A stretch of DNA of 64,000 bases from Cymbidium sinense (taxonomy: Eukaryota > Streptophyta > Magnoliopsida > Asparagales > Orchidaceae), in assembly GCA_021442155.1 (NCBI GenBank), contig CM038214.1:56266514-56330513 (forward strand), read 5' to 3'. This document shows, one piece after another, positions 11,531 through 22,660 of this stretch. Every line of letters starts with the position of its first letter. The first letter of the stretch is position 1. Position numbers and translations under genes: made by a program. The notes below the pieces were generated by a model. It worked only from the letters and a program-made list of their open reading frames with translations, did not search any database and was not told the DNA's origin.

Positions 11531-12084
11531 TCGATACTTGCTTTATCTAAGAAGAAAAATATCCTACCTGATTAGCTAACATCATCTCAGTTAAGAAAAA
11601 AATGGTCAAATTCATATATGCGGTGATTTTAGGGATTTAAATAAGGCATGTCTAAAAGAAGAATTCCACTACCAATCCCAGAGATGATGGTGGACATTAC
11701 CTCATCTCATTCAATTTTCTTTTTCATGGATGGCTCATCTAGATATAACCAAATAAATATGGCCCCTAATCAAAATCTATTGCTATAAAGTCATGCCTTT
11801 CAGCCTTAAAAATGTCAGTGCTACATACAGGCTATTACTCAAACCATGGACAAACTCATTCATTATCATGTTGAGTATTATGTCGATGATCTCGTGGTCA
11901 AAAGTAGAGAAAAGAAAGACCATCTCTTTGACTTGAGAGTAGTTTTCGAATAGTTAAGCAATTTAACCTCAAATGGAACCCCTTGGAGTGTGCATTCAGA
12001 GTGGCTTCAGGGAAATTCCTTGGGTTTGTTGTCCGATAGCATGGAATCAAAATTGATCCAAAAAAGATCAATGCAATATTAGAA
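11531..12084 (+). pseudogene. Gypsy copy 1: reverse transcriptase palm, frameshifted
   Basis: Read across several frames, this stretch gives CGDFRDLNKAC at about 11620, PLPIPEMMVDI and FMDGSSRYNQINM near 11665-11765, and VEYYVDDLVVKS with YVDD at 11879-11890. YVDD is the metal-binding catalytic motif of LTR-element RT. The block GSS for GFS in the DG(F/A)SGYNQI motif and the lost frames show decay. KKDHLFDLRVVF, the usual sequence after YVDD, follows in frame before another stop. It lies directly between the RT entry and the thumb/RNase H part. Confidence 0.8.
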
Positions 12085-12543
12085 ATGCCATCCCCTAAAA
12101 GTTTAACTCAATTCACATCATTCCAAGGGTGTTTGACGTCTCTAAGATGCATTATATCCAACTTATTGGGAAGATGTCAACCATTCTCAGCACTTGTCAA
12201 AAAGGATGCCAAGTTCAAGTGGGATGATAACTGTAAAAATTTCTTTGAAGACATCAAGCATTACCTGATGATGCCATCGGTTCTAGTAGCCCCTACCCTA
12301 GGCATGCCGCTCATACTTTACACTGCTGCGTTAGATGACTCCCTTGGTGCTTTATTGGCCCAAGCCAATGATGAAGGGAAGGAAAATGAACAATACTACC
12401 TCAGCCATTGTCTAATCCCTACTGAGACTAATTATACACCCATTGAGAAGCATTGCCTAGCTTTAATCTTTGCATCCCAAAAGCTACAACATTATATGCT
12501 TCCCCATAAGGTGAACATAGTCTCTATCATTAATCCATTATAG
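12085..12543 (+). pseudogene. Gypsy copy 1: RT thumb and RNase H1
   Basis: A 152-codon open stretch. Residues 1-45 (PSPKSLTQFTSFQGCLTSLR...FSALVKKD) are the RT thumb and connection; residues 70-150 are the gypsy RNase H, with LILYTAALDDSLGALLAQA (first catalytic Asp), YTPIEKHCLALIFASQKL (catalytic Glu) and the HKVNIVSIINPL end. Where many families have Asp before the final Pro-Leu there is Asn, also in the 47.5 and 63.4 kb copies, so this looks ancestral to the local family. It stops at TAG 12541, where relatives continue as QYLM. Confidence 0.85.
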
Positions 12544-13160
12544 TATCTCATGACACGATTGATGCTATCCGAACTATTGTCATGATGGTCCATGATCCTC
12601 TCACAGTTTGACATTACCATCGTACCCCTCTGTGCGGTGAAAGGACAAGGGCTAGCAGATTTTTTAGCAGCACACCCACTTCCTTTTGAATCTCCGCTTA
12701 GTGATAATCTCCCCGATGAACAAATCATGAACTTAGGGGATACTAGCATTCACCACTTATAAATGTACTTTGATGGTGCAGCTTCCTCTCAAAGAGAAGA
12801 AGAATGACAATCTACTATTCCAGTAAAAGTAGGAGTAGGAATAGTTTTCTCAACTCTGGACCACGATGTGATGAGATTCTCATATCATCTGTCCAATCCT
12901 TGCGCCAATAACAAAGCTAAATATGAGGCTCTGATTGTCAGTCTGGAGTTAGCCATTACTCTAAGCATCCAGAACATCAACATCTTCAGGGATTCTCAGT
13001 TAGTTATCAACCCAAGTGTTGGGTCCTATAAGGTTATAAAGACCAAGCTCCATCACTACCACAACTACACCATGGAGTTGTTGGCCTAAATCCTAGAGGT
13101 TACAATTTATAAGATTCCTTGAGGAGAGAATGCCATAGTGTATGCTTTATCCAAGCTTTC
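12544..13160 (+). pseudogene. Gypsy copy 1: tether and second (archaeal-type) RNase H
   Basis: After frame breaks, about 12635-12740 gives KGQGLADFLAAHPLP-like tether sequence, then MYFDGAASS near 12766-12795 (first catalytic Asp of a second RNase H). From 12868: RFSYHLSNPCANNKAKYEAL (Glu) and FRDSQLVIN (Asp). The end, near 13130-13150, reads IVYALSKL where relatives have ADALSKL, so the last catalytic Asp has become Tyr. A second RNase H between RT/RNase H and integrase is the hallmark of the Tat lineage of plant Ty3/gypsy elements. Stops at 13087 and in the EIP/GEN motif break the frame. Confidence 0.8.
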
Positions 13161-14205
13161 CAAGGAGTTGGCATATTCAGAGGATGAGTCCATACCAATA
13201 AATGTCCAAAATAGACAAGTCTTATCCCTTATTGCTATTGAACTCATCAAAAAGTACTTTCTTGAAGGGGAGATTTCCATTGCCAAGAAGGATGAGGAGT
13301 TCTTTTGGAGGCAACCATTTATGGATTACCTAAATAAAGGAAAACTACCTAAAAAGAAGTTCCAAGCCCATCAGAAGAAGTAGAGAGCACTTTCATACAC
13401 TCTTGTGGATGATGTTTTGTATTGGCGGTCTTTCAATTATATCTAGTTATGTTATTTAGACAAACACGAAGCCTGTAAGATTGTGACTGAGGTACACTCA
13501 GGATTATGTGGGGCCAACCATTTCAATCTGAAGATGAAAGCCAAGATCAAGAGACTATGATACTACTAGTTGTTGATGATCAAAGATTGCATTAATACGA
13601 CTAGGCGATGCCACCAATGTCAAATACGATGTGTGGTCCTACACCAACCGCCCAACATTCTACATACTACATTGGCCTCATGGACATTCGAGTGTTGGGG
13701 TACCGACATAGTGGTTTTGATTGATCTTCCTTCTTCCAAGGGTCCATGGTTAATCTTAGCTACTACTGACTACTTTTCCAAATGGGTGAAGGTGATTTCA
13801 CTCAGAGAGGTCACAGCTCAGCATGTGCTCCAATTTTTAAGGAACTATATCGTATATAGGTTTAGAGTGCCTCAATGAATTATATCTAATAATGGTACTA
13901 CATTCAAGAGCACTAAGATCAACAACTTTGCTCAGAGACACAACATATATTAGAGATATTATAGCATCAACTACTCGAGGGCAAACAGTTTACCAGAAGC
14001 CTTCAGCAAAACTCTCAACCAAATACTGAACAAGATACTTAATAATAACAAGAGACAGTGACATGAGAAGTTAGTTGAAACCTTATGGTCCAGCCTCAGC
14101 ACATATAGAACTCTAACTCAGTCTACTCCTTTCTCCTTAGTGTATGGGTCTGAAGTCATTCTACCATTAGAAGTCCAACTCCCATCCCAAGGATAGGCAA
14201 GAGAT
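13138..14205 (+). pseudogene. Gypsy copy 1: integrase
   Basis: The linker at 13138-13383 leads to the zinc-binding region: VHSGLCGANH near 13490 and RCHQCQ near 13605, an HHCC-type domain with one extra residue between the histidines. The core follows: ECWGTDIVVLID (first catalytic Asp) near 13690, FSKWVKVISL near 13775, then after a TGA at 13876 IISNNGTTFKS, where the second catalytic Asp is Asn, and ANSLPEAFSKTL (catalytic Glu) near 13985. At least four in-frame stops are present. The loss of an active-site Asp plus stops makes it clearly dead. It joins LTR DNA ends during integration in live relatives. Confidence 0.82.
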
Positions 14206-14530
14206 CACAATAGAGTAATGCTAAGTTGATTAGAAAAGCTCGAAGGTTTGGAGGAGAGACGACTACGGGCATGCCAAAACCTCTAATTGTACAAAGCTAA
14301 AATGATTCAAGCTGATAATAAGTTGGTCCGTCTTAGAGCTTTTCAAGTATGATAGCTTATTTTAGTTCTAAGGAGACTGATTGTTGCCCATCGTAAGATG
14401 AGAGGCAAGTTTGAACCTACTTGGGAAGGCCCTTTTTCCATAGAGAAGGCCTACCATGGTGGATCTTATCAGTTTATTAATCATAAGGGAGAGCACCCAA
14501 TGCTTCCAATCAATGGGCTATGCTAAAAAA
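14206..14530 (+). pseudogene. Gypsy copy 1: integrase C-terminal tail
   Basis: Reads LEKLEGLEERRLRACQNL, then KAKMIQADNKLVRLRAFQV, RGKFEPTWEGPFSIEKAY and GGSYQFINHKGEHPMLPING, the usual tail of plant gypsy integrase with its GPF/Y module (here WEGPF). Internal stops occur at about 14284 and 14350. The mirrored copy on the minus strand ends near 61462. Confidence 0.8.
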
Positions 14531-15479
14531 TATTAGAAATCATGTTTGAAAATAATTATCATCAATGAAAATCTCATTTTTAATTCAATCTCTTCTATGT
14601 TGAAAGTATTCTTGTTTGTGAATCTGCCATGTTTTTAGGGTAGGTGTAAGGAACCTGAGCAGCATCCTATCATTCATCATCACAACACAAACACAAACTA
14701 CAAACAACCATTTAAAATAAACATATATCTTTTGTTTCGGGATACTCTGAGTTGAGATAATGCCCCCAACGGCACTCTCTCAATAGCTACTCTAGGTCTG
14801 GCAGACATTTTCTTGCTTTGGAGGATGTAAGTATGCTATGCTTTCCTTCCTTACTTGGGCACTACACATCGATGAGTGTCATGTTAGTTTGTTAGGCCTT
14901 ACTGCATGGATAGTAAGCTACCTCATGTTGGCTTCGTTTAAGAGGATGTAAGTTTATTATGCTTTCTTCTTGATTAGCCTTCATGTCGAGTATATTTGAG
15001 GCTTAGAATAAGTCCCCTAGCGGTGCCTTCCCTCTTGACTTCTTCAAGTCTAGGTCCAGTCCTTCCTCGTGGCTCCCCGCTTAGTAGTCGCTCTAGGTCA
15101 GATAGCATCTATCCCACCGATAATAGACTTTTCTAAGGATCAGTTCCACTTGGAAAGTTGTAAGCCCACATGCTTTCTTTCTATATTGATCATTACACAT
15201 CGGCAGGCACCTTAGGTTGGTTGGTTCTCCCTATGCTGACGGATGCACCTTAGGATACACCACTCATGGAAGATGTAAGTCTGTTGTACTTTCTCCTTGA
15301 GTTGGCCATCATACACATATAGGCTTTCTTTTCCAGTTCTCAGGATAATGCCCCAAGAAGCACCTCCTATGTGGGCAGTATATTTGGATCATGTACTTTG
15401 TGACCCCATCTAAACACTACCTAAGTTACTATTAGATTGGAAAGTTCTCCTTTCTTAGTAACCACTCCTGTGGTTGGAG

Positions 15480-16420
15480 AATGCATCCTGTGGATGTACA
15501 GGTTCTCTCTTGGTCTAATAAATCTATGATAGGTCAAGGTTGACATAGCCCCTTTCAGTGTTGTCCCTTGCACACCAACAGGGTCCATGCAAACATATAA
15601 ATAATATTTATATTCACTTGTGGATTAGGAGGAAACCACTAGTGGAACCTTTTTTGAAGCAGACTGCCTATCTTTAAGGCAGTGTCAATAAAACTCCTTA
15701 TAGGAATCGCCTAACTACTCTTGAGTTGATATAAGTCTCTAGCGGCATTCACTCAGTAGTCTCCCCTAAGTCAGGTTTGAGTTGTTGTGCTACCAACAGG
15801 TCACTGCAGCGGTTGTTGCCTGCTTTAGAATATGTAAGTCTCCTACGCCTTCTTCCTAGCATAGCTGTTGAACACCAAAAGGCAACTACTTAGGTTGGCT
15901 AGCTCTACCCCGTAGCCAATAGACTATCCCTTTGGATTTGTAAATCTGAGGTAGGACAAGTCTGATATAGTCCTTTCTTAGTGGGTCCATCGCACACCAA
16001 CATGGTCCATAAATTAAATATATCAAATTTGATCAAGCTCATATCCTTAGTGGATATTCCCTCAATTTAAAATCAAACTAAACCAAACAAACCATACCAA
16101 ATCACATGAAATTAAGTTAATATTTATCCTGACTACTTTTAAGTTGACATAAGTCTCCTCACAAGATTCACTAAGTTTCCAGTCGTCCAAGCATCCAATA
16201 CATCCTATTCCTCACTTTGGAAGAGGTAACTCTGCTATGCCTTCTTCTTAGCATAGTCGTTGCACACCGAAAGGCAACCCCTTAGGTTGGCTAGCTCTAC
16301 TCCATAGTCGGTAGCTATCCCTTTGGATTTGTAAACCTGAGGTAGGTCAAGGCTAATATAGTCCCTTCTCAATGGATCCATCGCACACTAACAAGGCCTA
16401 TACATTAATGTAAATTAAAT
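15480..16420 (+). repeat. Tandem repeat of about 410 bp in gypsy 3' region
   Basis: Landmark GCACACCAACA (last copy GCACACTAACA) occurs at about 15570, 15992 and 16384, each followed by a GGTCCAT/GGCCTAT word. A companion word, CTTAGGTTGGCTAG, occurs at about 15893 and 16281. The same set is mirrored at about 59.48, 59.90 and 60.32 kb on the other strand. Confidence 0.75.
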
Positions 16421-17049
16421 TAAACCCAATCTAATTTTTCCCAGTGGTGTTAAATCACACCCTTCTCCTTAATGGAGCCCAAAATCATATATAAACAAGT
16501 GAAGCAAACAAATCAAATTCAAAACTAACCTCCCCAATGGAGCCAAATTAAACCAACTCCCCTAGTAGATTTTAAATAAAATAAGTCCAACCAATCTCTT
16601 ATCCCCAATGGATATATCCCGAAAAAAATTTATGAAATCAAATTCAAATCCCAATCTTTAGCAGATAGCCCAAACATGCTTCCCTATTGGAAGGTTCATA
16701 TACTCGATGCCCAGGGGACTCGAGCCCATATCTCTAGCAGATATGCCTCCACATCAATTAAAACTAAATAAATTAAACTCAATTCGATCTTAATCCCTAG
16801 GGAATATATATTCTTATTCTTAGTTGATCTTCTTTCCATAAATCATATAATCAAATCAAATTCAAACCTTATCCCGAGCATATTTTTTTCTTTTATGCAC
16901 TTGACATAAACCCCTCACATGTCATGTCCAATGCATGTGTGATCCCCTAGCGGATCTTCATCCATGTCCTTGACATGAAATTCTCATAAAATCTTATTTC
17001 TTCTCTTACTCACACCTTTAATACTTCAACCAAAAGACTAATAATGTAT

Positions 17050-18500
17050 TCGTTAAAATTACATCATCTTAACATTGTAATAAACATTTTATGATTTGTG
17101 ATGGTGCAAGCTCAAACAAGCTATACAATATCATGCAAAACATATTATAGTGTGAATTAACACACTATATTATATTATAATATATGATTTTATATTATAA
17201 TTTGCTATAATATAATATATTGTTAACATTACACCTGATTAGAATCACTTAAAAGGAACAAATAACAAAATTTTCTCAAAATATGAATAATGTTCATTTT
17301 AGTTGTAAAATTATTATTTTTCTATTAGAAATGGTACAAAATAGCATAATATTTGGGTTGCTTTTTAATGTGTGCCATGAATTTGGTGAAATTTTTCCAT
17401 CTCAACGTTCAAATTAACATTTTTGTGAGTTTTGACCCAATATATTATAACAAAAGTAAAACATACTAAAATGTACAATAACATTCAATAACACACCACC
17501 ACATTCATATTTATGTGAATTTATATTGTTATGTACATTATATTTGAATATGCTTTCATATAATATATTATCTTACATTACACCTTAAAATGACTCACTT
17601 TAAGCAAAAAATTTATAAAATTTGGTTGAAAAATGAACATTTATTTTGGATGCAAAATTCCATTCTTTTGATTAAATGACACACCATAGCACACCCCCAA
17701 TTAAATGACACACCATTCAAAAATTTATAAATTTGGCCAAATCCCATCATCTCAGCCTATAAATCAGTATTTTTTTTTGAATTATACTTGTACAAACTCT
17801 ACTGCATCATACTATGACGAACTAAAATATGCTAAAAAATAAGTAGTAATACATAATAGTATGCTATAATACATGATGCTACACTATGTTATGGCATCCT
17901 ATATTATAATACACTATAACATATATTTTATTATATTACATATCACATCACAATGGATTGCTTAAGATAAAAAAATTATAAAATTAGTCTAAACAATAAA
18001 AAACTATATATTTTAGTCGTATCACTTACATATTTTAAAGTGAAACAATATATTATGATGCCATGTTATACCTATTATGAATTTGGCCAAATTCCACCAT
18101 TTTAAAGTCTAAATCAACATTTTTATAAATAATGCTAGTGTAGGCTCGACTGCATGATTCTAAAATACTAAAAGAATTTAAAATGCATAGAAATATATGT
18201 TATGCTATATGATGCTATACTATGCTACAACATATAATATTTATTTTGAACATAAAATCTTACTTTTTAGACTACAAGTGGCATAGCACACCTTAGTATT
18301 ACAACCTAATTCCCACTTCAAACTTAACAAATTTCATCACCTAATTTATTAAATCAATATTTTTATGATTTACATTAATATAGACTATAGGGAACAATAC
18401 CATAATATACCAAAACATTTCAAAACATCTTATAACATCCAAAAACACATCATGACATGCTAAAATATATGATGCAACATTATACTATAATATATCATAT
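17050..18500 (+). repeat. AT-rich tandem repeat of about 350 bp, about four units
   Basis: A landmark of the type TGAACATTTATTTTGG..AAAATT occurs near 17290, 17625, 17985 and 18235. Each unit also has ATAATATATTAT-type runs, a TTTGGCCAAATT-like word and an AATCAACATTTTTATGA-like word. Units are strongly diverged. One partial unit is duplicated at 39425-39700 and the whole set is mirrored at about 57.37-58.85 kb. Confidence 0.7.
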
Positions 18501-18646
18501 TATAATATGATTTAGGGTTAGGGTTTATGGTATTCAAATCTCTAATAGTTAAGCGAAAGTCTCTTGAAGACATTTGTTCTAGCTACCATAACTATGTTAG
18601 GATTAGGTCATTCTTTAGATCTACTCTTAATGACATCTTTATTCAA

Positions 18647-18940
18647 TGTTTAGGGTTTATGGTTTTGTGTTAATTTAGGGTTTGGGGTTTAGGGGGTTTA
18701 GGGTTTAGGGTTTAGGGTTATAGGTTTTTTGATTTAGGGTTTAGGGTTTTATGGTTTAGGGTTTATTGTTTAAGGTTTAGGGTTTTATGGTTTAGGGTTT
18801 AGGATTTATGGTTTAGGGTTTAGGATTTAGGATCTAGGGTTTAAAAATTTAGGGTTTAGAGTTTAGAGTTTAGGTTTTAGGTTTAGGGTTTATATTTTTA
18901 TTTAGGGTTTAAGGTTTAGGGCTTAGGGTTTAAGGTTTTT
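18647..18940 (+). repeat. Telomere-like TTTAGGG tract
   Basis: Fairly good TTTAGGG heptamers, with TTTATGG and TTTAGAG variants, fill the gap between the gypsy 3' end and GRP unit B. The tracts at 39831-40104 and 57052-57270 occupy the same place in the other two copies. Confidence 0.9.
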
Positions 18941-19435
18941 TTAATAGAGAAAAAATTCAGATTCAACATTTTTTTTATTCAATTTCATCAACTAAGTAGC
19001 ACCCCAAGTTTTCTATGACACAAGCGATGACATAGATAAAAAATGAACACCCATAGAAATAAAAAAACCCAAGATAAGTAGAACCATCTCTACTATAAAG
19101 ACACACTTCCATAAGAAGCAGATCGGATCGACCATTCTTCAGTTTCTGTAGTTCCCATCAGAACTACCCCCACTTCTCGAGTAGCGGGATCTTCCAACAT
19201 ATCCCTGATCTCTCCCTCCACCACCACCATGGCTGTAACCTCTGTCGCTCATCGCACTTCCATAACCACCACTACTCCAACCACCACCTCCATATCCACC
19301 AACACCTCCAGATCCCCCACCACCCCTTTGATAACCACCGCCTCCAACTTCGTCTCCACCGCCTATACCTTCATCTCAGACGCTGATCTAGACTGAGCCT
19401 CTGACTACCATGTTCCAACCAGGTTCGCCATTCTT
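18941..19435 (-). pseudogene. GRP unit B: glycine-rich RNA-binding protein last-exon remnant
   Basis: The minus strand carries the C-terminal part of a plant glycine-rich RNA-binding protein of the RRM + Gly-rich class, which in life binds RNA and is often linked to cold and clock responses. Only the part after the RRM core is present: a damaged NGQNLDGRNITVN-like start near 19435, then Gly/Tyr/Ser/Arg repeats (GGYGG, GGGRDQGY-like, SRYSR) and an SDGNYRN end before TGA at 19139-19141. About 200 bp of shared 3'UTR follows to about 18941 and abuts a T-run (an A-run in sense). The reading frame is disturbed near its start. Neighbours: gypsy 3' end to the left via a TTTAGGG tract. Confidence 0.72.
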
Positions 19436-20309
19436 CTGATTAGAATTTTAAGTGGTTTAGATTTGTGGATGGTTTAGTGGGGGTTTAATGGTTGTGGTTT
19501 GGGTTAGTTTAAGGTTTAGACATGGGTTTCATGGTTTATGGTTAGTGTTGGTTTTGGTTTAGGGTTTGTGGGCTTAGTTTTAGGGTTTAGGATTTAGGTT
19601 TAAGGTTTAGGGTTTTTCTTAAAATTTAATTAAGCTGATAGTTTAGTTTATTTAGTTTATTTTCTAGTTCTTTTAGTTTATTTTATTTTTCATTTATTTA
19701 TGTTTATTTTTTATTTTTATTTAGTTTATTTATTTTAGGTTAATTTATTTTAGTTTTAGTTTTTTATTTTATTTTATTTTTTATGTTTAGGTTTAGGTTT
19801 CTGTTTATTTTTTAATTTAATTCAATTTTTATTTTATTTTATAGGTTTAGGTTTTATTATTTATTTTTAGGTTTAAGTTTAGGTTTTCAATTGATTTTTT
19901 TAGGTTTTATTTTTAGTTTAGGTTTATGATTATTTTTAGTTTATTTTATTTTATTTAGTTTAAGGTTTAGGTTTAGGTGTAGGTTTAATTTATTTTAGTT
20001 TAGCTTATTTTAGTTTAGGTTTAGGTTTATTTTATTTCTTTTAGGTTTAGGTTTTTTTAAAGGGTCAGGTTTTATTTTTTTCTTTATTAGTAGGTTTATT
20101 TTAGGTTTAGGTTTTATTTAGTTTTAATTTTATTTTATTTTAGGTTTATTTTATTTTTTATTTTATGTTTATTTTTTATTTTATTTTGTTTTATTTTAGT
20201 TAACTCACATTTTATTTATTTTATTTTACTTCTTTTATTTTTATTTTATTTTATTTAGTAGTTTAGTTTAGTTTATTTTATCTATTTTATTTATGATCAG
20301 GTTGCACAT

Positions 20310-20610
20310 TATTCTTTTATTAATTTTCAGTAGTAGGTTAGTTTAGGTGAGTCAGTTGTGGTCAAGAGCTCAGAGAGGTTAGGGTCAAGGGTTAGGGCTA
20401 TTTAGGGTTTAGTGTTTTAGTTAGGTTTAGTGGGAGATGGGGGAGGTGGTTTAGGATTTGGTCAGGATCTGTGGCCCAGGATTAAATTAGGGTCAGTTAG
20501 GAGGGTTTAGTTTGGAGCTCAGTTAAGGGTAGTGGACGCAAGTCAGTGGGCTCAGGTTTAGGGCTGTCCACTTTACTAGTTTCTTATGGTTTTGATTTGA
20601 TTAGGTTTAA
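20310..20610 (+). repeat. GC-richer island, TTTAGGG/CTCAGTGG type
   Basis: A mix of GTCAGTGGG, GCTCAGG and GGTTTAG words. It lies where the mirrored right arm has GRP unit L instead, so the inverted repeat loses collinearity here. Confidence 0.55.
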
Positions 20611-22244
20611 GGTTTAGGGCTGCTTAGAGTTTTAAAAAAAAAAGTCAGTAAACTGATCGATTTAGTTTATTTATTTTATTTTATTTATTTTATTTTATTA
20701 TTTTTTATTTTTATTTAGTTTAATTTTATTTTATTTAGTTTTATTTATTTTAGTTTAGATTTTTTATTTTAGTATTTTGGTTTAAGTTTAGTTTTATGTT
20801 TATTTTGAGTGTAGTTTTATTTTAATTTATTTTTAGGTTTAGGTTTTCTTTTTATTTTATAGCTTAGATTTTCTTTTGGTTTAGGTTTTAAAATATTACT
20901 TTAAGTTTATTTTTAGTTTATTTTCTTTTATTTATTTTATGGTTTAGGTTTAATTTATTTTAGATTTAGGTTTAAGTTTTATTTATTTAATTTAGTTTAT
21001 TTATTTTACTTATTTTATTTTATTTATTTTATTTTAGTTTAGTTTTTTTTTTTTAGTTTTATTTTAAATTTATTTTAGGTTAATTTTGGGTTTAGGTTTT
21101 ATTTAATTTTTATTTTATTTTATTTTAGTTTATTTTATTTTTATTTTACATTTATTTTTATTTTATTTAGGTTTTATTCTAGGTTTATTTTATTAATTTA
21201 ATTATAGTTTAATTTTATTTATTTAATTATATTTTAGTTTTATTTTTATTTTTTTATTTTTTGGTTTAGCCTGTGGTTTCATTTAATCTAATTTTTTATT
21301 TTATTTTGATTTAGGTTTATTTATTGATTTTTTTAGGTTTCATTTAGTTTAGGTTTAGGTTTTTAAGTTTTTATGTTTTTAGTGTTTAGGGTTTAGGGTT
21401 TAGGGTTTAGGGTTTTTAGGGTTTATGTTTAGGGTTGTAGGTTTAGCATTGTAGGTTTAGGGTTTAACATTTTTTTTAAATTATGTAAACTGGAAGGTTT
21501 AGGTTTATTTAGCATGTTTAGTTTATTTTTATTTATTTTAGTTTACTATATTATTTTATTTTTATTTAGGTTTATTTTTTTATTTTTATTTGGTTTAGTT
21601 TATTTATTTTAGGTTTATCTATTTTAGTTTAGATTTTTATTTTACTTTACCTTTTAAGTTTAGGTTTAAGTTTAGGTTTACTTTTTAGTTGAGTTTTATT
21701 TTAATTTTATTTTTTAGGTTTAGGTTTTATTTTTTTATTTTTAGGTTTAGGTTTAGCTTTTTATTTTATTTTTTTAGGTTTAGGTTTAAGGTTTTAATTT
21801 TGGGTTTATTTTTAGGTTTTATTTTTTAGTTTAGGTTTAGGTTTATTTTTAATTTATTTTTTTATTTAGTTTACATTTTGGTTTAGGTTTAACTTATTTT
21901 AGGATTAGGTTTAGGTTTTATTTATTTCAGTTTAGTTTATTTTAGTTTAAGTTTAGGTTTATTTTATTTTGTTTTATTTTGGTTTAGGATTTTTAGTTTA
22001 GGTTTTAATTTTTATTTATTTTATGTTTATTTTAGGTTTAGATTTTATTTTAGCTTTATTTTATTTTAATTTAGTTTATTTTCATTTTATTTTACATTTA
22101 GTTCTTATTTTATTTTAGGCTTTTTTATTCCAGGTTTATTTATTTTATTTTAGTTTTATATTTTATAATATTTTCTTTTATTTTAGTTTTATCTTTATTT
22201 TATGTTTTTGTAAGATTTTATCTTTATCTATCTTATCTTGTCAC

Positions 22245-22660
22245 TCAGGCTCAGGTTTATTTTATCATATCTTTAGGATCTCCATTAAGTCTGTGCCTTG
22301 GGCTCAGTTTAACGCCAGCAAGGCTCAGGCATATAGCTCACCAGTGGCCTGGGCCTTGGCCCAGGGTCAGTCCTGGTTTACCCAGTGGTCAGATTCTTTC
22401 AGGGCCCAGGGTCACCTGGCCCAACATCACCAGTTTAGTGCCCAGTGGCCTGGGGTTTTTGAGCTAAGACTTTAGTTAGTTTAAGCCCAGGGCCCAGGAT
22501 TATGGTTCAGGGCTAGGGTTTGACTCACTGGTGGCCCATGGCAGAGTAGGGTTTGTGGTTTAGGTTTAGTTTAGGGTGTGTGGTTATGGTAGGCTCATTA
22601 GGTTTAGGAGTTATTGTGGGGGATCAGGGTTTAGGATCAGTGGTTGGCTAGGGTGTGGGT
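22245..22660 (+). repeat. GC-rich CAGGGCC island
   Basis: Words such as GGCCTGGG, GGCCCAGGG and CCAGTGGCC dominate. The open frame 22293-22475 crossing it has no protein-like features. It is followed by a GGTTTAGGTTTAG transition and a junction word. Confidence 0.7.

Larger units (their letters stand above)
14531..18646 (+). mobile_element. Gypsy copy 1: long 3' non-coding region
   Basis: About 4.1 kb after pol with no coding potential. It holds diverged repeats rich in GATGTAAGT and GCTTTCTTC words (14.8-15.4 kb), an array of about 410 bp units (15.5-16.4 kb), a unique-looking stretch (16.4-17.0 kb) and an AT-rich array of about 350 bp units (17.05-18.5 kb). Long 3' untranslated regions with tandem repeats are known for Tat-lineage elements. 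The whole region recurs inverted at 57270-61460. It ends at TTATTCAA (about 18646), exactly where TTTAGGG sequence starts, and the same end point is seen at 39.83 and 57.27 kb. No 3' LTR follows. Confidence 0.7.
11923..20300 (+). repeat. Left arm of large inverted repeat
   Basis: From the RT region through integrase, the gypsy 3' region, a TTTAGGG tract, GRP unit B, a junction word and T-rich DNA, this segment is the reverse complement of about 55400-64000. Coordinates of paired landmarks add to about 75,870-75,990 all along: 11943 with 63980, 14505 with 61475, 18646 with 57270, 19435 with 56558. Copies are visibly diverged, so the duplication is not recent. The left arm may pair further out than the window shows, since the right arm runs off the end. 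Confidence 0.8.

Noticed and set aside
15480..16420. CRISPR-like array
   Set aside because: Units of about 410 bp, related throughout, in a plant retrotransposon; there is no short-repeat/unique-spacer layout.
17050..18500. Centromeric satellite
   Set aside because: Only about four diverged units that sit inside a gypsy 3' region; no long homogeneous array.
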